A stretch of DNA of 64,000 bases from Burkholderiales bacterium (GCA_016790165.1 JAEUPL010000007.1:1-64000), one strand, 5' to 3'; positions 42,755-54,100 are shown, counted from the stretch's first letter. Program-made: numbers and translations. Notes: generated from the sequence alone by a model not told the origin.

Positions 42755-44179
42755 TTACCGCGAGCGCTCCAGCGTGTTGCGCCCCACCGTGTAGCAGTGT
42801 AGTGCCGTAGGGGTGAATTCAACTTCGATGCCGTCGATGATTTTCGTGATGGTGACGCTGCGGGTGGTGACCAGCGGGCGGCGGGCAAGCGGATTGGTGC
42901 GCGCAAATTCGAGCAGCGCCCGAATCTCCTTCGGGTCATCCGCCGGGCGGTCGCTCCACTTTACCTCCACCGCGAAGCGGGGTTTCAGCGCGGGATCAAG
43001 GCTCACCAGGTCAACCTCGCCTTTCTTCCAGCGGGCGTAGTGCAGGGATTCGATATAGGCCGCGTTATGCAGCCACTGACTGAACACGGCCGTCTCGACC
43101 ATGTGGCCAAGGGCCGGGTTGTCGGCGTCCAGCGGTGTGAACAGCGCAGCGCGCATCGTGGGGTTGGTGACATAGACCTTGAAGGTCATGGCCTTGCGAA
43201 AGCGCGCGGCGTTTTCATCGAGTCTGCGCAGGCGCTTGATGAGGAATGCAGCTTCGAGGTATTCGAGATATTTGTTGATGGTCGGCTTGGTCACGCCGCT
43301 TGATTTGGACAAGTCTTCAACGCTGATCTCCTGCGCGGAGTTATAGGCGACCGTGTTGAACAGGGCGTTCAGTTCCTGCACGTCGGCAATGCCGTACAGG
43401 CTTGGCAGATCGCGCAGCAGCACTTTGTCGATGATGTCGCTCTTGATGTAGCGGCGGGCGTTGTGGCGCACGGCCTCTGAGAACACGGCCTCGGGATAGC
43501 CGCCGAAGTTGACGTAGGCGATGAACGCCTCGTTGAGTGCATGCAAATCACGGGCGCGAAAACGCGATGCGTCAATGCGCTCTTCGTCGTCGGCGATCAG
43601 CGCATCTTCGATGTTCAGAAAGCGCAGGTACTCAAAGAATGTGAGAGGAGGCAATACGAACTCGGTGAATCGCCCCGCGCCCGACTCCGCGCTTTTGTGC
43701 TTGAGCGCGGCTGCCGCTGAACCCGTGGCCACAAACCGGATGCCGCGGTGACTGTCCACCAACGATTTGAGGTGAACTTCCCAATCCTTCAGGTACTGGA
43801 TTTCGTCGAAGAAAACGTAGAGCGGCGCCCCCTCCGGTCGCTCGAACGTCCGCTGAAAGCGCCGCAGCAGGGCATCGAGGCTTTGTCCGAAGAACGTTGG
43901 CGTGTCCATCGACACAAAGAGGATGTCGCGACCTGGCACGCCCTCGCGTAGCAGCGCATCGATGGCGTGAAACACCATGATGGTTTTGCCCACACGACGG
44001 GAACCCAGCAGCAACAGCGCGCGCTGCGGCCCGTCGCTGCGCAGCATTCGCGAGAAAGGCGCCAGGTAAGCGCGTCGCGGATACGCTGCGTATTCGCGCT
44101 CGATGCCACCGCCGGCCGTCCACCAGGGATTCTCCTCACGCAGGCGGCTGGCGATTTCCTGGTCTGAGACTTGGAGCAT
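42755..44179 (-). CDS. AAA ATPase with DUF4143 (AAA_14) domain
   Basis: 474 residues. Walker A LLLLGSRRVGKTIM (about 55-68) and Walker B PLYVFFDEIQYL (119-130), with sensor segment IRFVATGSAA (about 147-156), define the AAA_14 domain. A winged-helix stretch (SVEDLSKSSGVTKPTINKYLEYLEAAFLIKRLRR, about 285-318) and a DUF4143 endonuclease-like end (RWKKGEVDLVSL, RFAVEVKWSD; D, E and K spaced as in PD-(D/E)xK folds) follow. Such ATPases are common in defence and mobile regions, with unclear roles. It is 39 bases upstream of the small methylase gene and probably shares its transcript. Confidence 0.85.
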   Translation of the reverse strand: MLQVSDQEIASRLREENPWWTAGGGIEREYAAYPRRAYLAPFSRMLRSDGPQRALLLLGSRRVGKTIMVFHAIDALLREGVPGRDILFVSMDTPTFFGQSLDALLRRFQRTFERPEGAPLYVFFDEIQYLKDWEVHLKSLVDSHRGIRFVATGSAAAALKHKSAESGAGRFTEFVLPPLTFFEYLRFLNIEDALIADDEERIDASRFRARDLHALNEAFIAYVNFGGYPEAVFSEAVRHNARRYIKSDIIDKVLLRDLPSLYGIADVQELNALFNTVAYNSAQEISVEDLSKSSGVTKPTINKYLEYLEAAFLIKRLRRLDENAARFRKAMTFKVYVTNPTMRAALFTPLDADNPALGHMVETAVFSQWLHNAAYIESLHYARWKKGEVDLVSLDPALKPRFAVEVKWSDRPADDPKEIRALLEFARTNPLARRPLVTTRSVTITKIIDGIEVEFTPTALHCYTVGRNTLERSR

Positions 44180-44189
44180 GAGCAGGCAT

Positions 44190-44255
44190 CAGAAACAAAC
44201 AAAATAAATTTTGCTTGATTATCGATAAATAAGCAAACAAAAATTTATCTGATTG
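44190..44255. promoter_or_regulatory. AT-rich segment upstream of the defence island
   Basis: About 65 bases of very AT-rich sequence (AAACAAACAAAATAAATTTT, then ATTATCGATAAATAAGC and CAAAAATTTATCTG) sit immediately before the ATPase start in an otherwise GC-rich region. On the minus strand it can supply several TATTTATCG or AAATTTATT-like -10 boxes. It probably drives the island and would be a preferred site for xenogeneic silencers. The remaining stretch to 44435 shows no gene. Confidence 0.5.
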
Positions 44256-44435
44256 CAAGCCCCTGATTTTCCGATGCATTTCGCGCAGGCTGGCGCTTCC
44301 GCGTGGGCAGACGACACGACATTCAAAAGTCGTACGGGTGACCTGCCTCAGAACCGGTATCGTCGTCCAGGTCTGGGTCACCGCCTCCGCGGGGACGACG
44401 GCGCGAGCTGGCGGCCGTCCCCCGGCGGTGGAAAC

Positions 44436-46382
44436 CTACACCAGCAACGCATTCACCCGCTTCACATAAGCCGCCGGGTCCTCCGGCAGGCCACCCTCGG
44501 CCAGCATCGCCTGGTCGAACAGGATGTGGGCGAGGTCGGCGAAACGGGTGTCGTCGCCGGTCGAGGCTTCGAGCTTTTTCACCAATGCGTGCTCCGCATT
44601 GACCTCGAGGATTGGCTTCTGGTCGGGTACGTTCTGGCCGACCTGCTTGAGCATGCGGGCCATCTGCGTGGACATGCCGCCGTCCTCGACGACGAGGCAG
44701 GCGGCGGAGTCCACCAGGCGCGTGGTGACGCGCACGTCGGTGGCTTTGTCTTTCAGTGCGTCCTTGAGTTTGTCGAGCACCGGCTTGAACGATTCGGCGG
44801 CGGCTTCCGCGGCCTTTTTCTCCGCTTCGTCCTGCAGTTTGCCGAGGTCCACCGCACCTTTGGCAACCGATTGCAGCGGCGTACCGTCAAAGTCGTAGAG
44901 GAACTGCAGCGCCCATTCATCCACGCGATCAGTCATCAACAGCACCTCGATGCCCTTCTTGCGGAAGACTTCGAGCTGCGGGCTGTTCTTGGCGGCGGCC
45001 AGGGTGTCGGCGGTGATGTAGTAGATCGCTTCCTGCCCTTCCTTCATGCGGGCCTTGTAGTCGGCGAGCGCGGTCATTTCACCGGGGAGGATGGTGGTCG
45101 GGTCGGCGCCCTCTTTGCCCTCACGCGAGACACCGGAGGACGCGAAGCGCAGCAGTTTCGACAGGCGCTCGCGGTTGGCGAAGTCTTCGCCCAGCCCTTC
45201 CTTGAGCACGGCGCCAAACTCTTTGTAGAAGTCGGCGTATTTGGCCTTTTCGGCGTCGTCCCCGCTCGATGCCAGATCGTCAAGCATCGTCAGCACGCGG
45301 CGGGTGTTGCCTTCGCGGATGGCCTTTACATCGCGGCTCTCCTGCAAGAGCTCGCGTGAGACGTTGAGCGGCAGGTCGGCAGAATCGACCACGCCCTTCA
45401 CAAAGCGCAGGTACACAGGCATCAGCGCCTCGGCGTCGTCCATGATGAAGACGCGCTTGACGTAGAGCTTGAGGCCCGCCTTTTTGTCACGGTTCCACAA
45501 ATCCTGCGGCGCTTTGGCCGGGATGTAAAGCAGCTGCGTGTATTCCGTCGAACCCTCGACCTTGTTGTGGCTCCACGCGAGCGGCGCCTCGCTGTCGTAG
45601 CTGATCTGCTTGTAGAAATCGGTGTATTGCTCGGCAGTGATGTCCTTCTTCGGGCGCGTCCACAGGGCGCTCGCTTTGTTGACCGTTTCCCACTCGTCCT
45701 TGACGACGTTTTCCTTCTTCTCCGCGTCCCACTCCTCTTTCTGCATGAGGATGGGCAGCGATATGTGGTCGGAGTATTTGTTGATGATGGATTTCAGGCG
45801 CCACTGGCTCGCGTATTCGAGCGCATCGTCACGCAGGTGCAGGATGACGCTGGTGCCGCGCTTGTCGCGGGTAATAGTCTCAACCTCGAATTCGCCAGTG
45901 CCGCCGCTGATCCAGCGCACGCCTTCGTCCGCCTTGAGACCCGCACGGCGGGACTCCACGGTGATCTTGTCGGCCACGATGAACCCGGAATAAAAACCGA
46001 CACCGAATTGGCCGATGAGCGCACCCTGCTCTTTGGCGTCGGCCTTTTGCGAGGCTTCGAGCTTGCTCACGAAGTCGCGCGTGCCGCTCTTGGCGATGGT
46101 GCCGAGGTTGTCAATCGCCTCCTGCTGCGAGAGGCCGATGCCGTTATCGGTGATGGTGATGGTCTTGGCGTCCTTGTCGAAGGCGACGCGCACTTCAAGG
46201 TTGGGCTGGTCTTCCCACAACGTTGGGGTCGCCAGCGCCTCGTAGCGTAGTTTGTCGCAGGCGTCCGAGGCGTTGGAGATCAGCTCGCGCAGGAAGATTT
46301 CCTTGTTGGAATAAAGCGAGTGGGTGACAAGGTGCAGCAGTTGGGCGACTTCGGCCTGGAAGGAAAGGGTTTGTTTGCTCAT
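44436..46382 (-). CDS. htpG: Chaperone HtpG (Hsp90)
   Basis: 648 residues from the ATG at 46382 ([18 protein letters not shown]). The N-terminal GHKL ATPase domain shows [26 protein letters not shown] and [13 protein letters not shown]. The middle domain has [23 protein letters not shown] and VKRVFIMDD. The C-terminal dimerisation domain ends near residue 648. It folds client proteins under stress. Longer upstream frames lack family sequence. No heat-shock promoter was confidently placed. Confidence 0.97.
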   Translation of the reverse strand: MSKQTLSFQAEVAQLLHLVTHSLYSNKEIFLRELISNASDACDKLRYEALATPTLWEDQPNLEVRVAFDKDAKTITITDNGIGLSQQEAIDNLGTIAKSGTRDFVSKLEASQKADAKEQGALIGQFGVGFYSGFIVADKITVESRRAGLKADEGVRWISGGTGEFEVETITRDKRGTSVILHLRDDALEYASQWRLKSIINKYSDHISLPILMQKEEWDAEKKENVVKDEWETVNKASALWTRPKKDITAEQYTDFYKQISYDSEAPLAWSHNKVEGSTEYTQLLYIPAKAPQDLWNRDKKAGLKLYVKRVFIMDDAEALMPVYLRFVKGVVDSADLPLNVSRELLQESRDVKAIREGNTRRVLTMLDDLASSGDDAEKAKYADFYKEFGAVLKEGLGEDFANRERLSKLLRFASSGVSREGKEGADPTTILPGEMTALADYKARMKEGQEAIYYITADTLAAAKNSPQLEVFRKKGIEVLLMTDRVDEWALQFLYDFDGTPLQSVAKGAVDLGKLQDEAEKKAAEAAAESFKPVLDKLKDALKDKATDVRVTTRLVDSAACLVVEDGGMSTQMARMLKQVGQNVPDQKPILEVNAEHALVKKLEASTGDDTRFADLAHILFDQAMLAEGGLPEDPAAYVKRVNALLV

Positions 46383-46503
46383 GATCGTTGGCGTTGGCAT
46401 CGGAGTCGCAGCGCGCTCCGGCTTGTTAACAGTTTCCCTCGCGGACATGGGGGCGCCGTCCGCGCTTTCAAGCCGGCTGAGCAGCGTCGGGGGGACTCGC
46501 ACC

Positions 46504-47421
46504 TCACTCCGGTGCGGACGCCAGCAGGCGTTGGCGCGCTTTGGCTCGCTCCGAGATCACCATGTAGAGCCCCGCGCCGACGAGCAGTGCAATGCCGACC
46601 CACGCCAGCGCATTGGGCACCTCGCCCCATACGGCGAAACCAACGGACAGCGCCGCCAGAAGGCCGGAGTAGCGGAACGGCACGACGACCGACACATCCC
46701 CCGCGCGCATGGCGCCAATCAGGAGCATGTAGCCACTGCTCAGGAACAACGAGGCCGCGGCCAGCATGGCAAGCTGCGGCGCCGTCACCGGCTGCCAGTC
46801 CTGGAACGCCGCCAGCACCGCTCCGGCGATGGTCACGGCGATCGCGGTGCCGATGGTAATCAGGATCGATGGGGTGCCAGGGTCAATCCGGCGTGTGTAC
46901 AGGTCGCGGCAGGCGACGAAAAATGTACTCAACAGGCATACCAATGAATATCCGTTGAACCCGTCGCTGCGTGGCTGCACGATCAGCAGGACGCCGACGA
47001 AGCCAATGGCGATCACCAACCAGCGCAACACGCCAATACGCTCGCCCAGCCACAGCACAGAAAGCAGCGAGATGCAGAGCGGCGCCGCCATGTTGATGGC
47101 GGTGGCGTTCGCGAGCGGAAGGTGAAACAGCGCGGTGAGAAAGGTCATCGTCGAGATGGCATCAAGCACCGAGCGGGTGATCACAGTGCGCTGCCGCAGG
47201 TCACGCAGCCGCGCCGTCGGGCCGCGAACGTGGCCAAGCCAGAAGGCGGCGGCGAACAAAAAGACGATGGCGAACAATCCGCGAATAACAATGATCTGGC
47301 CGCCGGGCAGCGATTGGCTCGCGTACTTGACGAATGCATCATTGATGACGAACGACGTCATCGCGCCTATCATGGCGAGAATGCCGCGGCGGTTGGCGGC
47401 AGCGTGAACAGACGGAGTCAT
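46504..47421 (-). CDS. EamA/DMT family transporter
   Basis: 305 residues with ten predicted membrane helices in two EamA repeats ([78 protein letters not shown] near the end). The substrate is unknown; family members export amino acids or metabolites. It follows rarA by 18 bases on the same strand, so the two may be co-transcribed, and is 121 bases upstream of htpG. Confidence 0.88.
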   Translation of the reverse strand: MTPSVHAAANRRGILAMIGAMTSFVINDAFVKYASQSLPGGQIIVIRGLFAIVFLFAAAFWLGHVRGPTARLRDLRQRTVITRSVLDAISTMTFLTALFHLPLANATAINMAAPLCISLLSVLWLGERIGVLRWLVIAIGFVGVLLIVQPRSDGFNGYSLVCLLSTFFVACRDLYTRRIDPGTPSILITIGTAIAVTIAGAVLAAFQDWQPVTAPQLAMLAAASLFLSSGYMLLIGAMRAGDVSVVVPFRYSGLLAALSVGFAVWGEVPNALAWVGIALLVGAGLYMVISERAKARQRLLASAPE

Positions 47422-47439
47422 CGGGGAGACGCGGCCAGG

Positions 47440-48759
47440 TTAGTGCTTGTCACTGCGGGCCCGCAAGACGTCCAGCTTTTCCTTGACTTTAGCCTCCATG
47501 CCCCGGTCGAATGGTTCGTAAAACCGCTGCACTTTCATGTCATCCGGGAAGTAGGTTTCTCCTGCTGCGAAGCCGCCTTCTTCGTCGTGCGCGTAGCGGT
47601 AGCCTTCGCCATAGCCGAGATGCTTCATGAGTTTGGTGGGGGCGTTACGCAGGCGCAGCGGCACGGGGCGGGTGCCGCTCTCGGCGGCTGCGGCGCGCGC
47701 TTTTTTGTACGCGGTGTAGACGGCGTTGCTCTTGGCCGCGACGGCGAGAAAAACGCAGGCCTCGGCGAGCGCGAGTTCGCCCTCCGGGGTGCCGAGCCGC
47801 TCGAATGCCGCCACCGCGTTGAGCGTGATCTCCAGCGCGCGCGGGTCGGCGAGGCCAATGTCTTCGCTGGCCATGCGGATCATGCGACGCCCGACGTAGA
47901 GCGGATCGGCGCCGCCCTCCAGCATGCGGCAAAACCAGTACAGTGCGGCATCGGGGTCGCTGCCGCGCACACTCTTGTGCAGCGCGCTGATGAGGTCGTA
48001 GAACTGCTCGCCGCGTTTATCGAAGCGCGCGCGCGCGCGAGTGAGCGAGCCCTTGACGAAGTCGACGTTGACCTGCGCGACCTGGCTGGCACGCGCCGCA
48101 GCGTCCATTTGTTCCATCGAGTTGAGAAAGCGGCGGCCGTCACCGTCAGCGTAGTCGATCAGCAACTGCTGCGCGTCGGCGTCCACGGTGTAGGCCGCGT
48201 TGAGCGCTGTGATCGCGCGTGTGAACATCGTTGCCAGCGCGTCGCGGTCGAGTGCTTCGAGCACATACACCTGCGCACGCGAGAGCAAGGCGGAATTGAC
48301 TTCGAACGACGGGTTTTCAGTCGTAGCGCCAATGAAGGTGAACAGCCCCGATTCAACATGCGGCAGGAAGGCATCCTGCTGGCTCTTGTTGAAGCGGTGA
48401 ACTTCGTCAACGAACATGATTGTGCGACGGCCGAACTGATCGCGCGCAAGCTGCGCACGCTCAATCGCCTCGCGAATATCCTTGACGCCGGCCATGACAG
48501 CAGAAAGCGCGATCATCTCGGCACCGAACGCGTCGGCGAGCAACCGCGCCAGCGTGGTCTTGCCGACGCCCGGCGGCCCCCAGAAGATCATGGAATGCGG
48601 CACGCCCGCTTTGATTGCGTTGGCGAGCGGCTTGCCGTCTGCCAGCAAGTGACGTTGCCCAACGACATCCGCAATCGATTGCGGGCGCAGTCGTTCGGCA
48701 AGCGGCGCGAGCGCCGTTGCGGCGCGTGGCGCGGGAGAAAGAGCGGCGGAGGCGGCCAT
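47440..48759 (-). CDS. rarA: Replication-associated recombination protein A
   Basis: 439 residues from the ATG at 48759. Walker [16 protein letters not shown] (about 60-74), Walker [17 protein letters not shown] and sensor 1 [14 protein letters not shown] are followed by the MgsA/RarA C-terminal domain ([38 protein letters not shown]). It is a homotetrameric ATPase acting at stalled replication forks, related to clamp loaders. In E. coli the order is [16 protein letters not shown]; here a diguanylate cyclase gene separates it from lolA. Confidence 0.96.
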   Translation of the reverse strand: MAASAALSPAPRAATALAPLAERLRPQSIADVVGQRHLLADGKPLANAIKAGVPHSMIFWGPPGVGKTTLARLLADAFGAEMIALSAVMAGVKDIREAIERAQLARDQFGRRTIMFVDEVHRFNKSQQDAFLPHVESGLFTFIGATTENPSFEVNSALLSRAQVYVLEALDRDALATMFTRAITALNAAYTVDADAQQLLIDYADGDGRRFLNSMEQMDAAARASQVAQVNVDFVKGSLTRARARFDKRGEQFYDLISALHKSVRGSDPDAALYWFCRMLEGGADPLYVGRRMIRMASEDIGLADPRALEITLNAVAAFERLGTPEGELALAEACVFLAVAAKSNAVYTAYKKARAAAAESGTRPVPLRLRNAPTKLMKHLGYGEGYRYAHDEEGGFAAGETYFPDDMKVQRFYEPFDRGMEAKVKEKLDVLRARSDKH

Positions 48760-48931
48760 GGTGCAATCGTAGCAAGGGCTCGATGTTTCGAGCACTCAAT
48801 CATGACAGTGGTATTCGACAATGCGGCGAAGGATTGGTACAAGGACACCTGCGGCCTGAACGATTCGTTGATTCGACCTCAAGCGCTCAGAGTCCTCTGA
48901 CGCTCATGCCGTACAACCTGCTTTTTCCCCG

Positions 48932-50659
48932 ATGCCTCGATTGTTTTCATCGTTGCGCGCTGCGCTATTGATCCCGTTTGTGGGCGTCGTGGTTCTGGTG
49001 GCGCTGTCCATTTCGCTGTTGTCCTATCAAACGGGATTGAAGGCGGTGGACGAACTCTCCGAGCAGCTTCTGCTTGACATTTCCAATCGCGTCACCCAGG
49101 CCACGAGCCGACACCTCGCCGCGTCGTCCGTGGTGCTCAACGCGGTGGCGCCGGATGATGCCGCCTCGGGGAAGGCTCCACGTCACGCCGACCTCGTGCC
49201 CGTCACGCTGGCGGACTTTGAGCATCGCATGTGGATCGCGTCGAATCTGTTTGCTTCCGACGAAGGCTATCTTTACTATGGCTCGCACGCGGGCGAGTTT
49301 GTTGGGCTCAATCGCGACGTTGCAGGCAACTACGAAATTCGCTGGCGCGAGGCCGATGCGCCGGCGCGGACGATTTACGCCACGCAGGGTCCGGGGTTGC
49401 GCGGCGCCGTCCTGCGCAGCGATGCGTATGATCCGCGCACACGGCCGTGGTTCACCGCCGCAACGCAGCGCGGGCTGCTGACGTGGTCTTCGGTCTATGT
49501 GGACTACACCACGCGCGCGTTGACCGTCACGCTGGCGAAGCCCGTATTCACGCAGCAGCGCTCGCAGCGCGGCGTGATCGCGACGGATATTCCGCTCACG
49601 GCGCTGACCGAGTTCGTGCGTGGCCTGCAAGTGAGCCAGACCGGCGTTGCATTCATCGTCGAGCGCGATGGCAGCCTGATCGCGACCTCGACGCAGGAAA
49701 AGTTGTTCGGTGAGGACGTCGGCAAACCTGTGCGACTGCACGCCAACGAGAGCGCGAGCGCGCTGGTGCGGCAGGCGTGGGCGCAGTTGCGGACGCAGGG
49801 CGCGCCGCTGCGCAGCGTGGTGCAAGGCGTGGACATCGCGCGCTATTCCTTCGATGGACAAGACGGTCGCGTTCACATGAGCGCGACGGCGCAGCGTGAC
49901 GGCGCGGGGCTCGACTGGACGATGGTCGTCGCAGTGCCGCGCTCTGACCACATGGGCAACCTGCGGCGGACCATTCTGCAAAACGTCGGCATCGGGCTGG
50001 TGGCGATCGCACTCGCCGTGGCCATTGGGTTCTGGATCATGCATCGGGTCACAGGCGACGTGCGCCGACTTTCCGAGGCAACGCGGCTGCTCGCCCGCGG
50101 CCAATCGCCCGAGCGCCTGTTCAAGGGGCGGCGCGACGAGTTGGGCGTCATCGCGCGGGCGATGGAAGACTTCAAGGAGGGTTTGCTCATTGATGCGTTG
50201 ACCGGTGCCTTGACCCGCAACGCCTTTGAGAAGCGGTTTGCGACCTACGTGCAACAACACGCCGATGCACGTCTGGCGATCGTCTTCGTCGACCTCGATC
50301 GCTTCAAGGCGGTGAATGATATGTACGGCCACGCCGTTGGCGATGCCGTGCTGGCGATTGCCGCGCAACGCATCGCAGCAACGCTGCGCCGCGACGACCT
50401 GCTGGCCCGCTTCGGCGGCGATGAGTTTGTGCTGCTGCTGCCGGCGGTCGATAGTGACGACGCGCTCAATGCGCAAATGGCGCGTCTGGCGGCGGCGCTG
50501 GACGCGCCCATCGTCGTGGCGGGAGAGAGCGTGCAGGCAGGCGGCTCCTGCGGCGGCGCGCTCTACCCACGCGACGGCGATTCGCTGGATGCGCTGCTGC
50601 AGATCGCTGACGACCGGATGTACGATAACAAGCGACAGCGCGCCACGCGCCGAACCTGA
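48932..50659 (+). CDS. Membrane diguanylate cyclase with dCache sensor
   Basis: 575 residues. A membrane helix lies at about 8-30 and a second at about 345-368, with a periplasmic dCache-type sensor between them (NLFASDEGYLYYGSHAG, DPRTRPWFTAATQRG, FIVERDGSLIATS). HAMP follows (about 370-415), then a GGDEF domain with FVDLDRFKAVNDMYGH and RFGGDEFVLLLP (GGDEF about 495-499). The RRDD just before is an intact I-site for product inhibition. It should make cyclic di-GMP in response to an external ligand. It is the only rightward gene in this leftward block. Confidence 0.92.
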   Translation: MPRLFSSLRAALLIPFVGVVVLVALSISLLSYQTGLKAVDELSEQLLLDISNRVTQATSRHLAASSVVLNAVAPDDAASGKAPRHADLVPVTLADFEHRMWIASNLFASDEGYLYYGSHAGEFVGLNRDVAGNYEIRWREADAPARTIYATQGPGLRGAVLRSDAYDPRTRPWFTAATQRGLLTWSSVYVDYTTRALTVTLAKPVFTQQRSQRGVIATDIPLTALTEFVRGLQVSQTGVAFIVERDGSLIATSTQEKLFGEDVGKPVRLHANESASALVRQAWAQLRTQGAPLRSVVQGVDIARYSFDGQDGRVHMSATAQRDGAGLDWTMVVAVPRSDHMGNLRRTILQNVGIGLVAIALAVAIGFWIMHRVTGDVRRLSEATRLLARGQSPERLFKGRRDELGVIARAMEDFKEGLLIDALTGALTRNAFEKRFATYVQQHADARLAIVFVDLDRFKAVNDMYGHAVGDAVLAIAAQRIAATLRRDDLLARFGGDEFVLLLPAVDSDDALNAQMARLAAALDAPIVVAGESVQAGGSCGGALYPRDGDSLDALLQIADDRMYDNKRQRATRRT

Positions 50660-50669
50660 GAAGGGAAAC

Positions 50670-50785
50670 AGCTTTTCCGTCTGAACGACAGATTGATGGC
50701 GCTTCAACGCGAAAAAAGGCAATAGTCGACTAGGACATTTTCCTCGCTACAACGACTGCTGGGCGGCGCTTATCGCGAAAAAGCT
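50670..50785. repeat. Dispersed intergenic element, copy E
   Basis: Begins AGCTTTTCC and ends GGCGCTTATCGCGAAAAAGC, with a TAGTCGACTAGG core and a GGACATTTTCC segment. It fills the gap between the convergent cyclase and lolA genes, with its end four bases from the lolA stop, and could act as a shared transcript end. Confidence 0.5.
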
Positions 50786-50788
50786 GCT

Positions 50789-51415
50789 CTACTGCTTCAG
50801 GATGTCGGCGCCCTTGGGCGGCGTGAAGCTGAACGCATCGGCGGCGACGCGGCCGTTCTTGCTCAATTCGCCAAAGCGCAGCGTATTGACGTTTTGCAGC
50901 GCGTCGCGCCACACCAGCTCGCTCGGCTGTAGCGCGACCATCGCGATGCGCAAGTCGCTGAACGGCGCATCGGCCTTGCGCGATCTGGCGTCGACAAACT
51001 GTATCGAACCGGCAGACTCCGCGGCCTTGAGGTCAAAGAGTTTGTCCGCGGCAGCCGGATCCAGCAACAGCGCCAACGGTTGTTCACTCACCGCGTCCCC
51101 CAGCTTGCGAATGGTGACCTGATTGAGGTCTTGGTCATGCAGCCACACCGTAGCGCCGTCGCTCACAATCGTTTGCTGGTAGGGGCGCTCGTAGACAAAG
51201 CGGAATTTCCCCGGCCTGGCGATGATGAACGATCCGCTCGACTGCCGACTCACGCGACCGTTCTTGTCGCGGACTTCCTGTGTGAATTTGCCCGCGAGTG
51301 ACTGCAAATCCCTCGTATAGGCCCGGAAGTCCGCAACCGCGCTGGCAGGCGCCTGCGCCTGGACAACCGGGGTGCCGAGCGCGAGCACAAAGCACATTAC
51401 AACAAGAAATTTCAT
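50789..51415 (-). CDS. lolA: Outer membrane lipoprotein carrier LolA
   Basis: 208 residues with a signal peptide (KFLVVMCFVLALGTPVVQAQ). The LolA fold shows AYTRDLQSLAGKFTQEVRDKNGRVSRQSSGSFIIARPGKFRFVYERPYQQTIVSDG split across typical strands. It carries lipoproteins across the periplasm from LolCDE to LolB. It lies 145 bases downstream of ftsK on the same strand, the usual pairing. The gap shows no further gene. Confidence 0.93.
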   Translation of the reverse strand: MKFLVVMCFVLALGTPVVQAQAPASAVADFRAYTRDLQSLAGKFTQEVRDKNGRVSRQSSGSFIIARPGKFRFVYERPYQQTIVSDGATVWLHDQDLNQVTIRKLGDAVSEQPLALLLDPAAADKLFDLKAAESAGSIQFVDARSRKADAPFSDLRIAMVALQPSELVWRDALQNVNTLRFGELSKNGRVAADAFSFTPPKGADILKQ

Positions 51416-51560
51416 GGCGAACGTCCGGAAGGGTTGCGAAGTTTGAACAGCAGCGGTGCAATCAGTTCAACGTAGTCACCGCTGCGCTCGCCGACCTGAT
51501 CGCCGCGAATACCCAGCGACAACGGTACGGCACGCTGACCGGTAATGCGAAGGCCGCGTA

Positions 51561-53966
51561 TTACAGTGCGTCGCCGCTTTTTGGCGCCAACACTTCGCGC
51601 TTGCCCATGGCGTTGGGCTTGCTCACGATGCCGGCCTGCTCCATCGCTTCGATGAGCCGTGCCGCACCGTTGTAACCGATCCGTAGCCGGCGCTGGACGT
51701 AGCTGATGCTGGCCTGCCGGCTTTCGACGACTGCCGCAACCGCCTCGTCGAAACGCGGGTCTTTCTCACCGGCGTTCGATCCGTCGGCGTTGATTTCGTT
51801 CAGCGTTTCGGCATCGGTACCCTCGAGCACACCATCGATGTACTGCGCGGGTGCCTGGGCCTTCCAGTGCTCAACCACGCGGTGCACTTCGTCATCGGTC
51901 ACGAAAGCGCCATGCAGGCGGTTGGGCACGCCCGTGCCACCAAGCATGAACAGCATATCGCCGCGCCCGAGCAGCGCCTCGGCGCCCATCTGGTCGAGAA
52001 TGGTGCGGCTGTCGATTTTGCTGGCGACCTGAAACGCGATGCGGGTCGGCACATTGGCCTTGATCAGGCCAGTGATGACGTCAACCGACGGTCGCTGTGT
52101 GGCCAGAATCAGGTGAATGCCGGCGGCGCGCGCCTTCTGCGCGAGGCGCGCGATGAGCTCTTCGATCTTCTTGCCAGCAACCATCATGAGGTCTGCCAGC
52201 TCGTCAATCACGACCACGATGAAGGGCAGCTCCTCGAGCGGCTCGGGTTCGTCCGGTGTCAGCGAAAACGGATTGCTCAGCGGTGCTCCTTTGGCTTTCG
52301 CCTCGCGTACCTTCTGGTTAAAACTCGACAATTGCCGCACACCGGCATGCGAGAGCAGCCGGTAACGCCGCTCCATCTCGTTGACGCACCAGTTGAGCCC
52401 GTTCGCCGCGAGTTTCATGTCGGTCACCACGGGGCACAAGAGATGCGGGATGCCCTCGTAGATCGAGAGCTCGAGCATCTTCGGGTCGATCAGCATCAGG
52501 CGCACCTGGCGCGGCTCCGCCTTGTACAGCAGCGAGAGGATCATCTGATTGATGCCCACCGATTTGCCCGAGCCCGTCGTGCCGGCGACCAGACAGTGCG
52601 GCATGCGGCCGAGATCGGACACCACCGGGCGGCCCGCGATGTCCTTGCCGAGGCCCATCGTCAGCAAACTCGATGAATCGTTGTATACCGCGCTGCCCAG
52701 AATTTCGATCAAGCCCACCGACTGCCGCTGCGGATTCGGCACCTCCAGTCCCATGCACGACTTGCCGGGAATGGTCTCGACGACGCGAATACTCATCACG
52801 CTCATCGCGCGCGCAAGATCCTTGGCGAGATTGACGATCGAATTGCCTTTGACGCCCACATCAGGCTCGATCTCGTAGCGTGTGATCACGGGACCGGGGT
52901 ACGCCGCAAGCACCTTCACTGGCACGTTGAACTCGGCGAGTTTGCGTTCGATCAGGCGCGAGGTGAACTCAAGCGTTTCTGCCGAGACAACGGGCTGATC
53001 CTTCGGCAAGGGCTCAAGCAACGCAAGCTGCGGCAGCGTCGAATCCGGCATCTCAGCGAACAGTGTGGTCTGCTTTTCACGCTCGACGCGCTCGGAAAGC
53101 ACCACGGGCTCGAAGGTCTCAACAATTTTGATCGGCTCGTGCTCTTCAACACGTCGGGATTCCTCCTGTATGTATTGATCCCGCAGCTCCACTTCGGGCG
53201 CCGCGATTTCGAAGTCGCGCTTGATTTCACGCACCTCTTCGCGGTGTGCCCGCCAGTGCGCCGCTCCGTCGAGCAGTAAGGAACCCAGACGCTCGCTGAG
53301 CAGCAGCCATGGAATGCGGAACGCGAGAGTCGCCCCGATAAACACCAGCACGATCAGCACCAGGAGCAACGGGACGAATCCGAGCCATTTCAGTGAAGGC
53401 AACGCCAGGCTTTGCCCCAACGCGCCGCCCGCGCCTTGCGGCAAGCCCGCGAAGGCGCGGTGCATGCCGAGCGCCTCCAATGCCGTGCTGCTCGTCACAA
53501 GCAGCAGCAGTCCAGCGAAGCGCCAGCCGTTAGTGGTGAAGTCGATAAGCGATGCGGAGCCTGTGGCGTCGTCACCGAGTTCGGTCAAGTCGGAAGCAGC
53601 GGAAGACCGGGGTGCTTCATCCCGCTTTCGCGGCAGGGTCTGCCAGCGATCAACGGCGAGAAAGACCAACACCCACCAGATGGACGCACCGAGGATGAAG
53701 TACCCGATATCACTGCCCCAGGCACCCGGCACCCCCAGCCAGTTTCTGAGTCGCAGATTGGCTCCGGTGGTTGACCACGCCGGATCGAGACGGTCGAAAC
53801 TGACCAGCGCCAGCGCGGCAGCCAGTAGCAGCGCCACTGACAATGCCCAAACGATCCAGCGGCGGATGTTTGCCAAACGGGTTGAGGCAGGCGTCGTCGG
53901 CCGCACGCCGCGGACACGGCGGTTGGTGGGCGGCCGCTGCAGCAGGCTACGGATTCGCGCGAACAT
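51561..53966 (-). CDS. ftsK: DNA translocase FtsK
   Basis: 801 residues. Four membrane helices fall in the first 240 residues ([32 protein letters not shown]; the next near [15 protein letters not shown]; and [23 protein letters not shown]). A linker rich in charged residues follows, then the motor: Walker [15 protein letters not shown] (about 461-474), Walker [18 protein letters not shown], and a C-terminal gamma winged helix ([31 protein letters not shown]) that reads KOPS sites. It pumps chromosome ends toward dif at the septum. Short linker and size fit betaproteobacterial FtsK. Confidence 0.96.
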   Translation of the reverse strand: MFARIRSLLQRPPTNRRVRGVRPTTPASTRLANIRRWIVWALSVALLLAAALALVSFDRLDPAWSTTGANLRLRNWLGVPGAWGSDIGYFILGASIWWVLVFLAVDRWQTLPRKRDEAPRSSAASDLTELGDDATGSASLIDFTTNGWRFAGLLLLVTSSTALEALGMHRAFAGLPQGAGGALGQSLALPSLKWLGFVPLLLVLIVLVFIGATLAFRIPWLLLSERLGSLLLDGAAHWRAHREEVREIKRDFEIAAPEVELRDQYIQEESRRVEEHEPIKIVETFEPVVLSERVEREKQTTLFAEMPDSTLPQLALLEPLPKDQPVVSAETLEFTSRLIERKLAEFNVPVKVLAAYPGPVITRYEIEPDVGVKGNSIVNLAKDLARAMSVMSIRVVETIPGKSCMGLEVPNPQRQSVGLIEILGSAVYNDSSSLLTMGLGKDIAGRPVVSDLGRMPHCLVAGTTGSGKSVGINQMILSLLYKAEPRQVRLMLIDPKMLELSIYEGIPHLLCPVVTDMKLAANGLNWCVNEMERRYRLLSHAGVRQLSSFNQKVREAKAKGAPLSNPFSLTPDEPEPLEELPFIVVVIDELADLMMVAGKKIEELIARLAQKARAAGIHLILATQRPSVDVITGLIKANVPTRIAFQVASKIDSRTILDQMGAEALLGRGDMLFMLGGTGVPNRLHGAFVTDDEVHRVVEHWKAQAPAQYIDGVLEGTDAETLNEINADGSNAGEKDPRFDEAVAAVVESRQASISYVQRRLRIGYNGAARLIEAMEQAGIVSKPNAMGKREVLAPKSGDAL

Positions 53967-54003
53967 ACGTTGATTTTATTGGTCGCCCATCCTGGGATCG
54001 CAA

Positions 54004-54035
54004 TAAAAAAGGCGCCCGCTTGCGCAAGGCGCCTT
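54004..54035 (-). terminator. Rho-independent terminator of the cytochrome pair
   Basis: Stem AAGGCGCC (54009-54016) / GGCGCCTT (54028-54035) with an A run (54005-54010) on the plus strand, which reads as a U run on the minus strand. It ends transcripts coming from the cytochrome genes at 54101-54756, about 65 bases after the second stop. Confidence 0.8.
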
Positions 54036-54100
54036 GTGTTGTCGATGCCGTCAACGACGGTGACGAATTGCTCGGCCCGCGTCGATTTCGAGGCAGGGGG

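Noticed and set aside
47122-48900. 592-codon plus-strand frame opposite rarA
   Set aside because: The opposite strand encodes RarA with complete Walker motifs; this frame has no recognisable domain and uses rare codon patterns.
48802-48900. Possible 32-residue ORF before the cyclase
   Set aside because: There is no ribosome-binding site and no recognised sequence.
48965-50722. 585-codon minus-strand frame opposite the diguanylate cyclase
   Set aside because: The plus strand has dCache, HAMP and GGDEF; the antisense is arginine/histidine-rich with no motif.
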